From NCBI GenBank assembly GCA_008360975.2, contig CM039193.1, forward strand, positions 18,955,389 to 19,019,388: a stretch of DNA of 64,000 bases, written 5' to 3'. Source of the stretch: Lichenostomus cassidix. Taxonomy: Eukaryota; Chordata; Aves; Passeriformes; Meliphagidae. Shown piece after piece: positions 24,501 to 36,897 of the stretch. Each line of letters opens with the position of its first letter. Position 1 is the first letter of the stretch. Made by a program: the position numbers and the translations under genes. The notes beneath the pieces were generated by a model. That model ran no database searches. It had not been told where the DNA came from and saw only the letters and a list, made by a program, of their open reading frames with translations.

Positions 24501-27500
24501 CACTTCATCTAATGTGCACCTTTACAAGAAATCAGCCTTTCTGCATGAGTCACAACAGACACAACTCTCCACATCCTCCATCTCTTACAGACTGGGAAAA
24601 ATCACACTTCTCTTTTAGTTCAGCTAAATAACGTAGCTGATGCTTTCCCTATAATGAGTACTTCAACTGCCCTACTGTTTTCTTCTTTTTAAATTAACCT
24701 TCAGGCTCTTCACTTTTTCTTTGCTATTTCATCAATTGGCTGTTCCCAGGACACCACACTCTTTTGAAAATAGCCTTGGCACCTCTCAGCTCAGGAGCCA
24801 CGAAAGCCTCTCCTTTTATGCAGTTTTGTAACAGCTTCCCTCATTTTGCGCTTTGTTTCTCCTTTAAAAACACACAACTAGGAAGGAACAGCTAGAAAGA
24901 AACAAAAAAAAACCCTAAAGGTGTTGTTTCTGGGCAGGTTTCACAGGTTTGCTCATCAGAGCTGCTCCCTGAACCCCTCTGCACCTCAAACTCCTTTAAC
25001 ACTCAAATCCTCCATTCTGGTGATCTTTAAACACACAAGCTCTGTGCAGAGGGAAAAGGAATTTCTACCACTAAACCTTGAGACAGTCTTTGCAAACTTT
25101 GATGGGATGTACTGCACACAGACATCTTCATCCGGGCTGGCATGTCACACTGCTAAATATCAAAATGCCTTGTAAAACAAATTACATTTTCTTTGGAAAA
25201 CATGTGAACAAAGACAGCTCATTAAACCAGCCCGTCACACTGACAGCTCCACATTGTGTGTGTGCATTACACCTCAGAATGCAAAGTGTGCAAGGCAATC
25301 TTCCCATTTTAATAGATTTAACAAATACCTTGGCTTGGAAATCACATGGCATTCACCAAAAGGAAACCGAAGTGAGTTTATTACACTACAACTCTATCAT
25401 AAGCAGAAAGAATTTGAAGGGCTTGTTCAATGAGAATCATGATTTTTTGTCAAAATGAGAAAACCAAATTAAAAAAAAAAAAGGTCAAGCTGATTTTTAA
25501 TAGTTTTAGTGTATTATTTGGAATCACATTGCTTTGCTGTGTCAACCTTGTCTCTGCACAAAGCCAGTGTTTTCTGCATTTCACAGCAGATCTTGTGCAT
25601 GCAATTTCCTCTCTACAAGCAGCTAGCTATAAAGCTACTGAAAACAAGTCCACCAGGGCAATATCCTTTGCAACTGAGCAACAGTGTAAAAATCCAGGGC
25701 ATCACTCTTACTGGATATTCCATCCCAGCATGAAAAACATCAGCTATTCCAAAACAACCTTTTGGTCAAGAGTCTGATTTCCCACACCCAGCTGGGAGAG
25801 ACCAAAGGGCAGCCAAGGATTCCCAGTCTCAGTCTCAGGGGTGTGTTTGGTGTTCCTCTCCCACAGCCCAAACCCTGCTGTGTATCCAAGCCTAGGGATG
25901 GGAAGGGGTGGTGGAAAGACAAAACAAGCAAAAAAAGATCCCAAAAACCACAAGATACATTTCCTTGCTCTTTCCAGTCCCATTTTTTCTACTTACTGCT
26001 CAGAGAAAACTTCTGAAGAGACCCTTCTGAAGAGTTAAAAAGTTGAAGGAGTGGTGTGAGTTTGTTACACAAATCTCATGGTGTGAGTTTGTCAAGGTGG
26101 AGGGAAGGGAAGGACAGGTGTGACTCAGAGCAGCTCCACTCTGTGACTCAGTGCCCACAGTGTCCCTGCAGCTCTGCCAGGAGACTGAGCTGTTCCTCAT
26201 TCTGCAGCTGCTGAAAACTCCAGGATAAAGGTTCATTGCTGCACTGCTGCTGCTGCACCACTGCACACCACAGAAACACCTCACTCCTGGCTAAGCAGGC
26301 TCTGAACTGGCCCAGGACAGAGGCTTGCTGTGACCTAGGCAGGCATGCCAAGCTGTCACCCCTCTGACCTCAATCAGGCTTCAGGAGGGGAAAAGGAATG
26401 GCTGAATCTCAGTTTCTTTGGAGTGATCCTTTTATCTGCAGCGCCAATGGCTCAGAGTCAGTCAACCCCAACCAATACTTTCCTTTACTGCCCACAAACA
26501 CAAGCCCTTCTACTTTCACTCCTCGTGGTGTCTGTGCAGTTATTTCATGGAACTCCATGGAACTGTTTGGCAGGTCAGCATTTGGATCTGCTGCTACTTT
26601 GCTGATATCCCTGAGAGGTGGAATGATGATCTCTTCAGAGATCAAGCACTATTCCCCAGACTGCCCTGATCATTTCATTTGAGATAATTACATTTCATCT
26701 TCATTTGCCAGAAAGAAAGGAAAACAGTAGGAAGCAAATTAACCACAACATAAAGATGCTGCCTAGACCTTGATAAAGAGCTAAGGGAGCTTTTGCCCAA
26801 GACAAGACAAAGCTGACTGGGATGTTGTGCAGGCAGAAACACAAAAGCACATCCTCAGTGACATCTCACCTTGCAGAAAATGCAGTTTAAGAGGGAGGAT
26901 AGAGGAGTTACTGTGAAAAGGCATTTCAGGAGTGTGGCTCTGCCTCCTGCTTGCCTTGCCTGCTCTGCAGCAGTCTGGTTCAAATCAGGCTGTCAGAGAA
27001 GTCTGGAACTGTCTTGGAGTGGCTCAAGCTCACCCTGAAGAACAGAACTGATCCACTGGACAGCCTCAAAGCACAGAATGGTATCAGCACCCCAGGGCTC
27101 ACCCTGCCTGCCCACAGGGCTCTGTAGGATCAGTGGTGCTGATTCCCATCCCCACAGCCCAGCCAAGGTGCAAAGTGCCCCACATGGCACTGCCAGGCTC
27201 CAAAGGGGCACCAGGGCCGAGCAGAGCCTTCCTGCAGGGTGGGAATGGAGCTGGCCAGACACACTCCATCCCTGCCTTACCTGGCAGTCCCACAGCACAC
27301 CCAGACTGAAACATCCCAGTCCATGCTGAGGCCTGGCAGGAGTCCCAGCAAGGGTCAGCTTTCAGGAAGTATCAAATCAGATCTGAAGTGGCTTTCAGCT
27401 GCGCCTAAACACCACTTCAACACCTCAAAACACCTCTCCAAGAGAAGAGCTCCACTCTCACCAGCTGCATCCAGTGATGCCACACACACACATCCATGGA

Positions 27501-30500
27501 GCAGCCAAATCCCACAGGAGGCTCAGGGACAAACAAGAATGTTCACTGAGGCAGAACCATGACCACACTGGTGTAAATCCACATGCCAGGGGCGTTATTT
27601 TCAGTTTGCAACAGCTGACCAGCAATAGTCCTTCCACAGCTTGCCAGCACATTGGCAACTCTGCCAGCAGCTAAAAACCCAAGGAATGAATGTAGTGATG
27701 CCCAAAGGCATCCCACTACAGCCTTGTGATTTGATCCAGCTCAGTTGCTGTGCATTAAACAGATTCCCAGCTTGCCCTGCACAGCCTCGAGCTCAGGTCC
27801 ACAGCACAGTGATCTTGAATTCCATCACAAGAAAAAAGCATTTCAGAGGATCTTTAATCCCTTCCTACACATTTCTGGTTTTCTGATAGCTGACTGTTCT
27901 GCAACTCACCTGTTCTTGGGGATGGTCTGCACACCTGTGGGTAAGAACTGGATTTTAATTCTGCAAAGGAAGGTCCTGCCTTTGTTTTGGGGTTTTACAA
28001 TGCTTTTAATAAATACAATGCTTTTAAATGCAAAGTCCTGACAGTCCCCAAAACAAACTCCAGGGTATTACGGTGAAGCCACAGTCAATACTGTGAACCT
28101 TATTATCACTGATCAATAGTCACACTGCTTGAGAATCAAGGCATCTGCTTAATGGCCATGGTCTAATGAATATGGAACACTTTGGGATTCAAGGGTGGAA
28201 TTTTAATACCTCAGTCCTGTTGAGAGCACTTTTACCAGCTCTGCAAGTTTGACTCAGCCATGTTTGCAGAGAGGAAGGAATCAAAACCACCCCTGAGGTA
28301 ACAAGTATAAAATACCAAATGAGTAAGCTGGAAGTAAAGTATCTGATAATTACATTAAATTCTGCACATTATCTCAACCTTCCAAGTGCATAATGAGCAT
28401 TGTAATAATGAGTTGATGAAGGTTCTCCCTGTCAAGGGAACAAGGAGACTGCTAAGAAAGCCAGAACAAGTCCATGAACTTCCCCCAACACAGATGCTGC
28501 CCCAAAAACTGGCAGGCAGCTGGCTCTCAGCTTCCCCAGTGCACAGGGGCCAAGCAGGAACTTTGATTTGGAGCACCAGGAACTAACTATAAATCTTTTG
28601 CAATGATCCAAATGAATACATCACCCTTAAACCACCCTGGAGATAGAATCATTCAGTAGCTTATCCAAGATCCTTTACTCAAAATACCAATGGCATGCTA
28701 AGCACAACCAATAATGCCCACATTTAAAAAAAATCTATTTCTATTTAATACTTTTAAATAAATTATTTTCTTAGAACAAAGACATCAAGATGATGTACAC
28801 ATACCTGAGGCTTCTTGAGCTGTCACCTTCAGACCTGTAAAGTAATACACAAATACTTAGGACATAGTTATTTTCAGCATTTATAATTCAAAAAGCCATG
28901 CACCTTCTCAAGCATTCTCTCCCTCTATACCTCAGTAAGTTTCTCTAGGGCTTGCTGTACTTTTTCTGCTAATAAGACATTTAAAAAAGAAACACATCTA
29001 CTTGTGCTTCGAGGAAATCTATTAGAAGTTAAAAACCAGTTAACAGCTGAAGTCAATAATTGCAATATTAAAACATGACACCCTGTGAACCCTCAATAAA
29101 GATCTTCTGCAAACATGCACAGAGATTTCTGCTCCATCCTTGCAAGTGAAAAGCAACACTGATGTTATTCTTGAGGCAGATTAGCTTGTACCTTTTTTTT
29201 ATCTTCTCTTCATTCTTTAGCTGAAAAGATTACAGGCAAATAGCTCTAGAACCCAATGCCCAGCCTTATCAGGCACTACTCAGAAAGAGCCAACGTTGGC
29301 AAAGAGAGGTAATTTAAAACATTTAAAGCCTCAAGCTTGTCTGAATTGCAAAATTGTGCAAAAAGGAGGGATAAGAAATAGTAAGTTACAGCAGTTCCTG
29401 AAGGGGAATTTTTCTTAAGGTGAGATAATTTCATCAATCAAACTTGGAACAAAGCCTCTCCTCTTTCCCCACTAATTTTTAAGCAAAGAAACTTAACTAG
29501 GATCATTCACACTAAAAAGGATTTCACCTCCAAGGAGAAATGGGAGCACAATATTCAGTTTTCACAAACAAAAAAAATCCAGAAGGAAACATTGAACCAT
29601 TTGCCAATTCCTTTCCTCCCTCACTCCCATCAATCCAGCCTCAGTGGCACAGAAATTTTGGATACATCAGGAGGCTCTGCCAAACCAGGAATCAGACACA
29701 CAAAGCAAAGCAGGAGATTCCACAGCAAAACAAAGCCTCAAAACCCCTTTTCCATGGCATCCTTTAAATAAAACAGTCACCAGTATGAACTTGCAAACGC
29801 TGGCACTACAGTGACAACAAGCTGGCACCAAAGTTGCCTCCTCAAAGACAAGGGTAGTTCTTTAGCAACTAAAGAATCTTCCTTAGTTTAAAAAACAGAT
29901 AAATACCTCAAAAAAGAAGAATTTCTTAGCAGATCAACTTCCATCTCCAATGACAACTTGCACATTATGCTTCAGGCAGCAGAAAAAGCTATGGCCACTG
30001 GAAGTTACATAAATCTAATGCCAGAAAGCAAATGGTACTAAACCCTAATTTTCAGAATTACTATAGAAACAGGTACCAAAATTTGATTTTTTTTCCCTGC
30101 CCCCCTTCACTGCATGTTCTATTATCTTTATTTTCTTCAAGCTCAGAGAAGTCTTGATGACTTTGAAAGCACAGACTAAGAGGACAGAAGGAAAAATGAT
30201 CTAAGAGGATGCAGGGCATGCTTAGGCAGTGGGAAGGGTGCTGGAGGCTCAGCAGGCTGGGTGGAGGGTACAAGAAGGTGGCCAGGAACACCTCCAAGAG
30301 GAATTTTCTGGACAGATAACATGCTGGAATATTTTAAAACAGGAGAGGAATCAGCACAATGGAAAATTCTGCTGCCCAGAGCAAAGTGGACCAACTCCTG
30401 CCTGGAAAGCAGAAAAAGCCCAGCCTGGAACCCTCAGCACACAGAGAGCTCACAGGGGTGGCTGGAGAGCTTCACTGGGGTTCAAAGCACTCTTCTGAAA

Positions 30501-30502
30501 TT
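21542..30502. other. Long unique noncoding stretch without transposons
   Basis: Nearly 9 kb in which I see no CR1, LTR, RNA gene or exon. Minor local duplications occur: GGTGTGAGTTTGT at 26053-26065 and 26080-26092, and TACAATGCTTTTAA at 27996-28009 and 28014-28027. An A run lies near 25470. Open frames of up to 126 codons (25078-25458 plus) are unrecognised and overlapped by others. A block at 21990-22240 is listed separately. Confidence 0.6.
21990..22240. other. Candidate conserved noncoding element
   Basis: Unique sequence with retained CpGs (TGCCGGCCTGTCGGG, GTGCTCGGATCC, AAACGCTTGCC) and motifs such as AATTAATGTGAAACC and CCATTGTG (SOX-like). An 85-codon plus frame covers it (21997-22254) without a recognised family, and a 61-codon frame occupies the other strand, so coding is not favoured. 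Enhancer-like by appearance only. Confidence 0.25.
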
Positions 30503-30508
30503 GTCACC
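30503..30508. repeat. Left target-site duplication of solo LTR (GTCACC)
   Basis: GTCACC directly precedes the TGTCGCTG end of the LTR and is matched exactly at 30770-30775. A 6-bp duplication fits class II (ERVK/alpha-beta type) integration. Confidence 0.85.
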
Positions 30509-30570
30509 TGTCGCTGTTGAGCAGCTAGCAGAGTAAAGAACTCAGTTCTCAGTGGCAAGAAGGAAAGACC

Positions 30571-30576
30571 TTTATT
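30571..30576 (-). terminator. AATAAA polyadenylation signal of the solo LTR
   Basis: TTTATT on the plus strand gives AATAAA on the minus strand, about 15 bp downstream of the TATA-like box and followed by a GGTCTTTCC, CT-rich stretch. A very short TATA-to-poly(A) distance is normal for compact avian LTRs with AATAAA near the cap site. Confidence 0.6.
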
Positions 30577-30590
30577 GTTTTGATTTCATC

Positions 30591-30600
30591 ATATATATAG
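30591..30600 (-). promoter_or_regulatory. TATA-like box of the solo LTR
   Basis: On the minus strand CTATATATAT lies between the CCAAT boxes and the AATAAA signal, the expected place for the LTR core promoter. Whether it is still active cannot be told from sequence. Confidence 0.6.
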
Positions 30601-30769
30601 AGTTTTCAAAAGTCACCCAGATTGGTCAGTCAGAAACCTCCCCCTAGGCCTGATTGGCCAGGCCTGCACCGTCCAGCTCTTGGGACACTGTTTTTAATAA
30701 CATCCAAACTTTATCTTTATTTATAAAACACAAAAAGAATTCTCATGGGAAAGACCTGCGCTAGCTACA

Positions 30770-30775
30770 GTCACC
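30770..30775. repeat. Right target-site duplication of solo LTR (GTCACC)
   Basis: GTCACC follows the GCTAGCTACA end of the LTR and equals 30503-30508. Confidence 0.85.
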
Positions 30776-31288
30776 ATTGTCTTTTCCTTGGGGGGATGAG
30801 GAATCATCACTGCCTTGATTTAAAGAAGAACAATCATTTTCATTTGATAGCACCTGTGCCCCTGGGGAGCTCAGGGCATTGTGTGTACCCAACACAGCCC
30901 CAGCCACAGAGAATCCTCAGTTCTACTGCACACTGGAAAGATTTCATACATCAACATGGAATGGGAAACCAACCCCCCAAATCCACACCCAGACAGCGCT
31001 TCCACAAACATTTAAGAGAACACACTTTGTCTGTTCTTGTTAATGAAGAGAGGATCTGATATCAAATGGATTTATTTCCATTCAGTTTATTCAGTCTTAT
31101 TCAGGTTATTAGAAATATTTTAAGATATAAAGATGCAGAAAACTTCTGAAGTGTCTGCACTGCCCCCTGCCCCAGTGACACAGGGACCCTAACACCCTAT
31201 GTCCTACACACCTCCTAACACCATCCAGGGGGACAAGAGCAGGGCTGAGGAAAGGACTAGAACAGGGCTAAATTCTGGCTTCATGAAG
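30776..31288. other. Unique spacer, no gene recognised
   Basis: Unique DNA between the solo LTR and the next CR1. A 104-codon plus frame starts inside the LTR (30745-31059) and has no recognisable domain. Confidence 0.55.
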
Positions 31289-31662
31289 TCACAGAATCCC
31301 AGAATGGTTTGGGTTGGAAGGGACCTTAAAGCCCATCCTGTTCCACCCCTGCCATGGGCAGGGACACCTTCCAGTATCCCAGGCTGCTCCAAGCCTCGTC
31401 CAAACTGGCCTTGGACACTGCCAGGGATGGGGTAACCACAGCTTCTCTGGGCACCCTGTGCCAGGGCCTGACCACCCTCACAGGGAAAAACTTCCTCCTA
31501 ACATCCCATCTAAATCTCTCCTCTTTTCACTTAAAGCCATTCCCCTTTGTCCTGTCACTGCCCATATAAAAAGTGCCTCTGATGCACAGCCCACTGGAAG
31601 GGGCTCCAAGGTCTCCCCAGAGCTTTCCTGCCCCAGGCTGAGCAGCCCCAGCTCTCCCAAAG
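31289..31662 (-). mobile_element. CR1 LINE 3' fragment, longest copy in the window
   Basis: The plus strand begins TCACAGAATCCCAGAATGG and continues through GGTTTGGGTTGGAAGGGACC, CCATGGGCAGGGACACC, the CACAGCTTCTCTGGGCACC block, CACCCTCACAGGGAAAAAC, CCATTCCCCTTTGTCCTGTC and CCCCAGGCTGAGCAGCCCC. This is the complement of about 370 bp of CR1, reaching further into the LINE than the other copies. The frames of 168 codons (plus) and 99 codons (minus) within it are repeat translations and do not encode a complete domain. Confidence 0.96.
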
Positions 31663-34238
31663 CTGACCCAGCGATAATTCCTGAGTCTCTTTTGCTCCCT
31701 TTCTCCCTTTGGAAAACCTGCCTGGTCATTTTGAGCTGCTCAGTTTCCAGATACAAACACAGTTGTTTAACACACACAGAGCAACTTCAAAGCAGTTTTC
31801 TCAACAGGAAAGTCCCATGAAGCTGAGCTCACCCCTACACCCCCAGGAGGAATGAAAAAAATTAACGAATTGAGTGTTTAAGTGACACCTTCCCACACTC
31901 CTCTCAGCAAATTCCATCTGGCAGCACACACACCTTACGTTGGAAAAGATGTTCATGTAATTACTTGTGCTTTCAAGTTTTCAAACACAGAGCAGACAAC
32001 TGCATTGTTAATGTCTTAATTTCCTGCCTTGCCTCTTGACTGGAATAACAAACCCATCCAACAGGGGAAATGTCTCCAAGTGCTCAAAGCATTCTGGTGT
32101 CTCTGCAAGCAGCACCAGCCATCCCAAACCACCCTTCCAGCAACACATCTTCCCTCTCACTAGAATTCAGGAAGTATTTTCAATGGGGTGAGCTGAGGGT
32201 GATCTCCAGCTGATCACCTCCCAGCACAGCACAGCAAAGGGGGCTCACCACCCCTTCTTAATTTTCAGGATTCCCAGAAAAGCTGAGAAATTTTGCAACT
32301 GCTAAATCTGTACTTTCAAGGCTAGGATTTACTGGAGTAAATCCCAAACAGTTGTTCAGAGCTGGTCAATTTGGCTCAGGGAATGAGTAATTGATGAGCA
32401 GAGCTGAATGAACACAGCACTGAAAGAACCCACTACTTGTGGTTTGAAATAAAGCATTCGATTTTCTTTAAGCATTCTTTAAAAGGCAGGATTGGGGATC
32501 GATATTTAATGTTTCTGCTTACATGGGAAGCATGTGCTGGGCTCTGGGTTAGTTTTTTTCTTTTTGACCCAGACAAAAGAAATTATACTGGCACTGCTGA
32601 CACAAGGAGAAAGGTGAAAAGACTTCTGGCAGTATCTTGAATTATTTATTTCAAGGTAGACCTTACAGGAAAAAAAAAAGCCCACAATATAGAGAATATT
32701 TTCTGTACTGTAGTACTTGGAACAGACGTATTCCATTTAGATATCTAACTAGATATCTAACAGTGATGAGATAAATGTCAGGCAACATTCCCAAGATTTC
32801 TCCTCTCGGCCCTGGATGGTTTCCAAGATTTCATGTTGAGTAGAACTAAATATTACAATATTACACTCCTCTCCAAGTACAAGTTTGTCTTCTTCCTGAC
32901 CCCAGGAATTTCATTCTCAGTAGGAAATACAGCAAATTACATCCTTTTTGAGATTGTTACAGCCAAGAGAAGCAGAAATTATTTTCCTAGCAGTAGTAAT
33001 TATTGTAATTTCATTGCAAGCAGACACCAGGTACCATCACAGCAAAGCTTGAACCAAAAACCAAATGTAAAGAAAAACAAAAAACTCCAGTACCTGAGAT
33101 TTACAGGAAGCTGCAAACCAAAGCGACCATTAAAATCCTGAATGATTTTTGAGTTTAACTAAGTGCTGCCATCACTCTGTCAGTCTACAGCCAAAATATG
33201 GATATTTCAGAAAGTATCTCCACTCATGCTACCAAGGTGATTTATCTTTGTCACCTCTATCCTCCTACAAACACCCTGTGCAGGAGAACAACAAACCAAC
33301 TCTCTTGGCTTCCAGTCGCTGACTTGGTTGGTGATTTTTCAACAAACCATCCTTGGTGGGAGGTGTCAGCTCCTAAAAATTGGAAGCCATTTACAGGAAT
33401 AACACAATTTCATAGAAAATATTGAGAAAAGCACAAGACGGAAAACCCTTCAGACTGGGAATGCAAGAGGTTCCCATTCCCAGGTCCCTTGTTCACTGAG
33501 GTGACAGCAGGTCTTTAAATCCCAGCAGCAGCAGAACTCATTCAGTAACTTTTCCTCATTCCAAAGACTTTTGCAGGTCTCTGCCTCACCCCACAGGAAA
33601 TGTTCAATTCTCGTTATTCCCCCTAAGAGCCATACTAAACTAGCTGAAAGTCTTACAGCATCTGATTTGTTGTTTACACCTAAAGCTGCTCCTAGAAGTG
33701 GAACATTACAATGTAAAGCTGCTTCCAAAGGCAGCTTCAGGACCAGCTTTCCCTCTTGCTCGTTAAAGTAATAATTTTCAAAAAAAACACTGCTCAGAGC
33801 CACGAAGGTGTATGATAAAGCCTGAGATACACAACTACCCCTGCAACAATTCCCAGCTGAGCAGATACTTTATTTGGTATTTCTTTGGTGAGTAGAGTTA
33901 TGGCAATGTCCTATAAAATTATACAGCAAGCAGAAACAACAGTTTTAAAATGGTTTGTCTAGGATTCATGTTTGGGGATACAAAATGTGGTACAAAACCA
34001 GCCAAAAATAGAACTGAAATCTTGCTGTAAGAACCCACAAGTGGACGGGGCTTTAAGTAGTTCACAGAGCCACCCCTGTGGTAGGAATCCCACTCAGATC
34101 TCACCTCCTTAGAGCTGTCACTTCCATCAGAACAAATAGAACTGGGGAAAAGCCAAGGTTTCTAACAGCATGTCAACCATCCACACTAAATAATCAGACT
34201 CCACTGAAATGCACCTTCTCACAAGCCACCAGCAGGGA
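31663..34238. other. Unique AT-rich noncoding sequence
   Basis: No gene is recognised. A perfect 12-bp tandem duplication of TAGATATCTAAC lies at 32738-32761. Open frames of 102 codons (32833-33141 plus) and 117 codons (33450-33803 minus) have no known family. Confidence 0.6.
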
Positions 34239-34790
34239 TGTTATTGTGGGAGACTCTACAGGTAGATGTTCTGCCAGCTGACAGGGGCAATTAAAGAACA
34301 CAGACAGCAGTAGAAAGAATGGTCATACTTTGCTATGAATATTAAGGCAACACAAAAGCAAAATGATACATCTAACAAAAAAACTATGCGTGTGGCTTTA
34401 GCAGCAAGCAAAAATAAGCATGGTAATGCACCTAATCATTACTATACAAGGGAAAGGATAGTGACTGAGAAAGATCCATCACCAATGCCTCAATACTTTA
34501 CCATCATCCAGAGTCTGCAGTCCCTAAGTCCTGTTTTGCCGCTTCCCAGCAATTGGGAAAATCCCACGCGGTGTGTCCACCCAGAGGTGAGGTCTCCAAA
34601 TTCTCCCCAAAAGTGGGCTCAGCTTTTATAGGTCCAAACCAGCAAGTCAAAGTGAGTAGATTCTATTTTTAGCCCAGAAACACCTGGATCTGATGGCACA
34701 CTTCCCAACCAGCTAGGGCCAGGCCTTGGCTGGGAGGGTTTTCCCCTAAAATACCCAACAAACAAACCTCTATTCATGTCAGCTGGGAAA
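34239..34790 (-). mobile_element. Probable LTR-like retroelement fragment
   Basis: Read on the minus strand, an upstream region of about 160 bp leads to TATAAAAG (34630-34623) followed by CTGAGCCCAC, and then about 390 bp ending near CCCACAATAACA. A strong TATA box with a long R-U5-like tail and a possible ACA end fits an avian LTR. I could not find matching target duplications. The right boundary is uncertain and no polyadenylation signal of AATAAA type is obvious. A 10-bp inverted repeat (CCAGCTGACA at 34272-34281 and its complement TGTCAGCTGG near 34779) may be chance. Alternatives are an old promoter or unique DNA. Confidence 0.45.
34623..34630 (-). promoter_or_regulatory. TATAAAAG box of the LTR-like block
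   Basis: CTTTTATA on plus gives a perfect TATAAAAG on minus, preceded by GGACC and followed by CTGAGCCC. It is the best-formed TATA box in the window. It is assigned to a decayed LTR, not to a host gene, because no exon follows. Confidence 0.45.
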
Positions 34791-35610
34791 GTTTCTTAAA
34801 ATGATACATTTCTTGCAGATAACTACACAAGGTTATAAAAAGCTAGTCTTTTTATAAAGTGTCTTTGGCATCTATTTTTAGCTAAATAATACTGATTGTG
34901 TGAGTTACAGTGTGCCCAGGATCCATCCTGTAATGGATGCTGCTCAGGCCTAAGCACATCAGTAGAGAATATAGTAACCATGTATTAAAGAGCATTATAA
35001 TTCTGGTTTTTACAAAAGGAAAAGATTGAACTAAATCTTTACACTGCAATACAAGGATCAATGCATTTGATTAAGCCTTGCTTTGAGCACAGAACGTGCC
35101 TCAAAAACAAAGCTGCACCCGGCACAGGTTGTTCTTTTGTAGTGTATTAAATCTTTCAGCATCTGTAATGCAGAGGAACAGATTTCCTTCAAGGGAGAGA
35201 GCTTCAGGGAGAACTCACTGATGGCTACAGAAATTACACTCCTTGTATGAGGAGTAGGGAATAGCGTGAGGTTCCTGTAGGTGAATGTTCTGAGCAGCAA
35301 TTCAAAACAAGGCAGATGTTGCCAGGAAACCTCCAGCCCCATCTAAAGGCTATTAGAGCTTTCCAGGACATTTATTTCAGTCTGCTGTGTGTGAATGGTG
35401 TTCTGTGCCCCTGTGGATCCCAGCAGATGTGCAAAGCTCTGCCAAGGAAAGCAACACTCTCCTCCCAGGAGTGTGGGAAGAGCAGCCTCATGAACTGCAC
35501 AGAGTTAAGCTGGAATAAACCCTGCCCAGCTCAGACACACTCCCTGTCTTGCCCTTATCCTGCTCCTTAAAGGGTCTGAGCAGCCTCACAGCACTGCCAG
35601 CAATGAAAAA
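34791..35610. other. Unique noncoding sequence, no gene recognised
   Basis: AT-rich unique DNA. A 94-codon minus frame (35058-35342) and an 84-codon plus frame (35316-35570) are unrecognised. Confidence 0.55.
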
Positions 35611-35722
35611 ACATGGTTTGGGTTGGAAGGGACCCTAAAGCCCATCTCATTTCACTCCTGCCATAGACAGGGACACTATCTCCCAAACCAAGTTTCTCCA
35701 AGTTTGATCCAACCCAGCCTAC
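35611..35722 (-). mobile_element. CR1 LINE 3' fragment, diverged
   Basis: The plus strand reads ATGGTTTGGGTTGGAAGG, GACCCTAAAGCCCATCTC, CTGCCATAGACAGGGACAC and GATCCAACCCAGCCTACATC, the complement of the CR1 tail. The octamer tail itself is lost, replaced by an A run at 35606-35611. Substitutions suggest an older copy. Confidence 0.88.
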
Positions 35723-36897
35723 ATCCAAGAGACTCATCTCACACTGACATTCTCCTTTCCAAAAACTCGTATGTTCTGCAAGACTCTGTGTATTAGATGG
35801 AGTCAAAAGATTCTGCTGGGCTGAAGACTTGAAAGAAGTGATAAAAAGCCTAATAAGTCTTGTCCAGTCAGTAGCTTTTGAACAAGGTAAGTTTTGGGAT
35901 GAGAAAAATGATTAATTTCAGCACTAATTAAGCCCCTTCAGCGAGATTCTGTCATTATGCACAACAGGGTGAAGGAATGAGCACTCACTGCAAAAACCAG
36001 CTCTTGGCCTGCCCACCCCAGCATTTTGATTTAATACTGAGATAAAACCTATATTGCACAGTAGGAAAAATGGTGTTTTCATGGATTATTTGAGAACAGC
36101 AACATCCTAAAAGTCTTTTTTTTATTCTCCAAATAATTTGCGAAAGTCTAAAGGCCACATACATGCCACCTCCTTCTGATTCAGCAGCTTGCTGGACAGG
36201 ATCTCAGACAACTTTATATGAACAAGAAGTTGCCTTCAGGAGGTTCCATCTGACAGTCCCACATGGTGCACATTAGGGGAGGAACAAAGGAGATGCTGCC
36301 AGTAACAAGCACTCTCTGGGAAGAGGAGTGTGAAGGCAGAATAAACGTAAGCTCAAAGATTTCAAAAGAAAAACCAATTTAAACTCAACTTTTCTACTGC
36401 AATGGCAATCAAGAGTTTCTCACAACCTCACTCTCCAGAGGTGTTCTTGTTAAATCAAACCTTCTGCATGCTGAAAATTGGGAAAAGAATACCAAAGGTT
36501 TTCCTTGAAAAAGAAGAATGATAACAGAAAGAGAACCACAGAAAGTTGTAATTCCTATAGAGTGTCCCAATGTCACAAACCAGAAAGTATTCACCTAGCA
36601 GATGATAAAGATGTGGGGCTTGATTTTAGTGAACATAAAGCATCTGACCTTGTGGCATTCAGCAAACCTAAGGACTGAGATGGAATGAAGAGCCTTCCAA
36701 GCTGGCACCACATCTCTGCCAACATTCCTTCACCTCCCAAAGAACAACAGGACACATCACCAGGGGAATCTTTTAATACATGCTAACTGAAGTTGTTCAT
36801 GCAAGCCTGCATCCACCTCTTCCACCCTCCAGCCTGGAGGAGCTGGCCAGGAATGGAGAGCAGCAATTCCCACCATCCAGAGCCCAGGAGCAGGAGC
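35723..36897. other. Unique noncoding sequence, no gene recognised
   Basis: No gene or repeat family is recognised. Open frames are 60-80 codons. The last 100 bp is GC-richer and grades into the 23-bp minisatellite through CAGGAGCAGGAGCAGG. Confidence 0.55.

Larger units (their letters stand above)
30509..30769 (-). mobile_element. Solo endogenous retroviral LTR (261 bp), class II-like
   Basis: Read on the minus strand it begins TGTAGCTAGCGCAGG and ends CAACAGCGACA, the TG...CA form of an LTR. In order it holds two CCAAT boxes (ATTGG on plus at 30653-30657 and 30621-30625), a TATA-like CTATATATAT (30591-30600) and an AATAAA polyadenylation signal (TTTATT on plus at 30571-30576), which is the U3-R-U5 order. 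Identical GTCACC hexamers flank it. No gag, pol or env and no second LTR are present, so it is a solo LTR left by recombination between the two LTRs of a provirus. The family name is not known to me. The 6-bp duplication points to an ERVK-type integrase. Confidence 0.9.

Noticed and set aside
31314..31820. 168-codon plus-strand frame
   Set aside because: It is mostly the complement of a CR1 tail, running against the sense of the element.
34272..34788. 10-bp inverted repeats as ends of a DNA transposon
   Set aside because: CCAGCTGACA and TGTCAGCTGG flank most of the LTR-like block, but no target duplication lies outside them and no transposase remnant is seen. A chance match around a common CAGCTG core is more likely.
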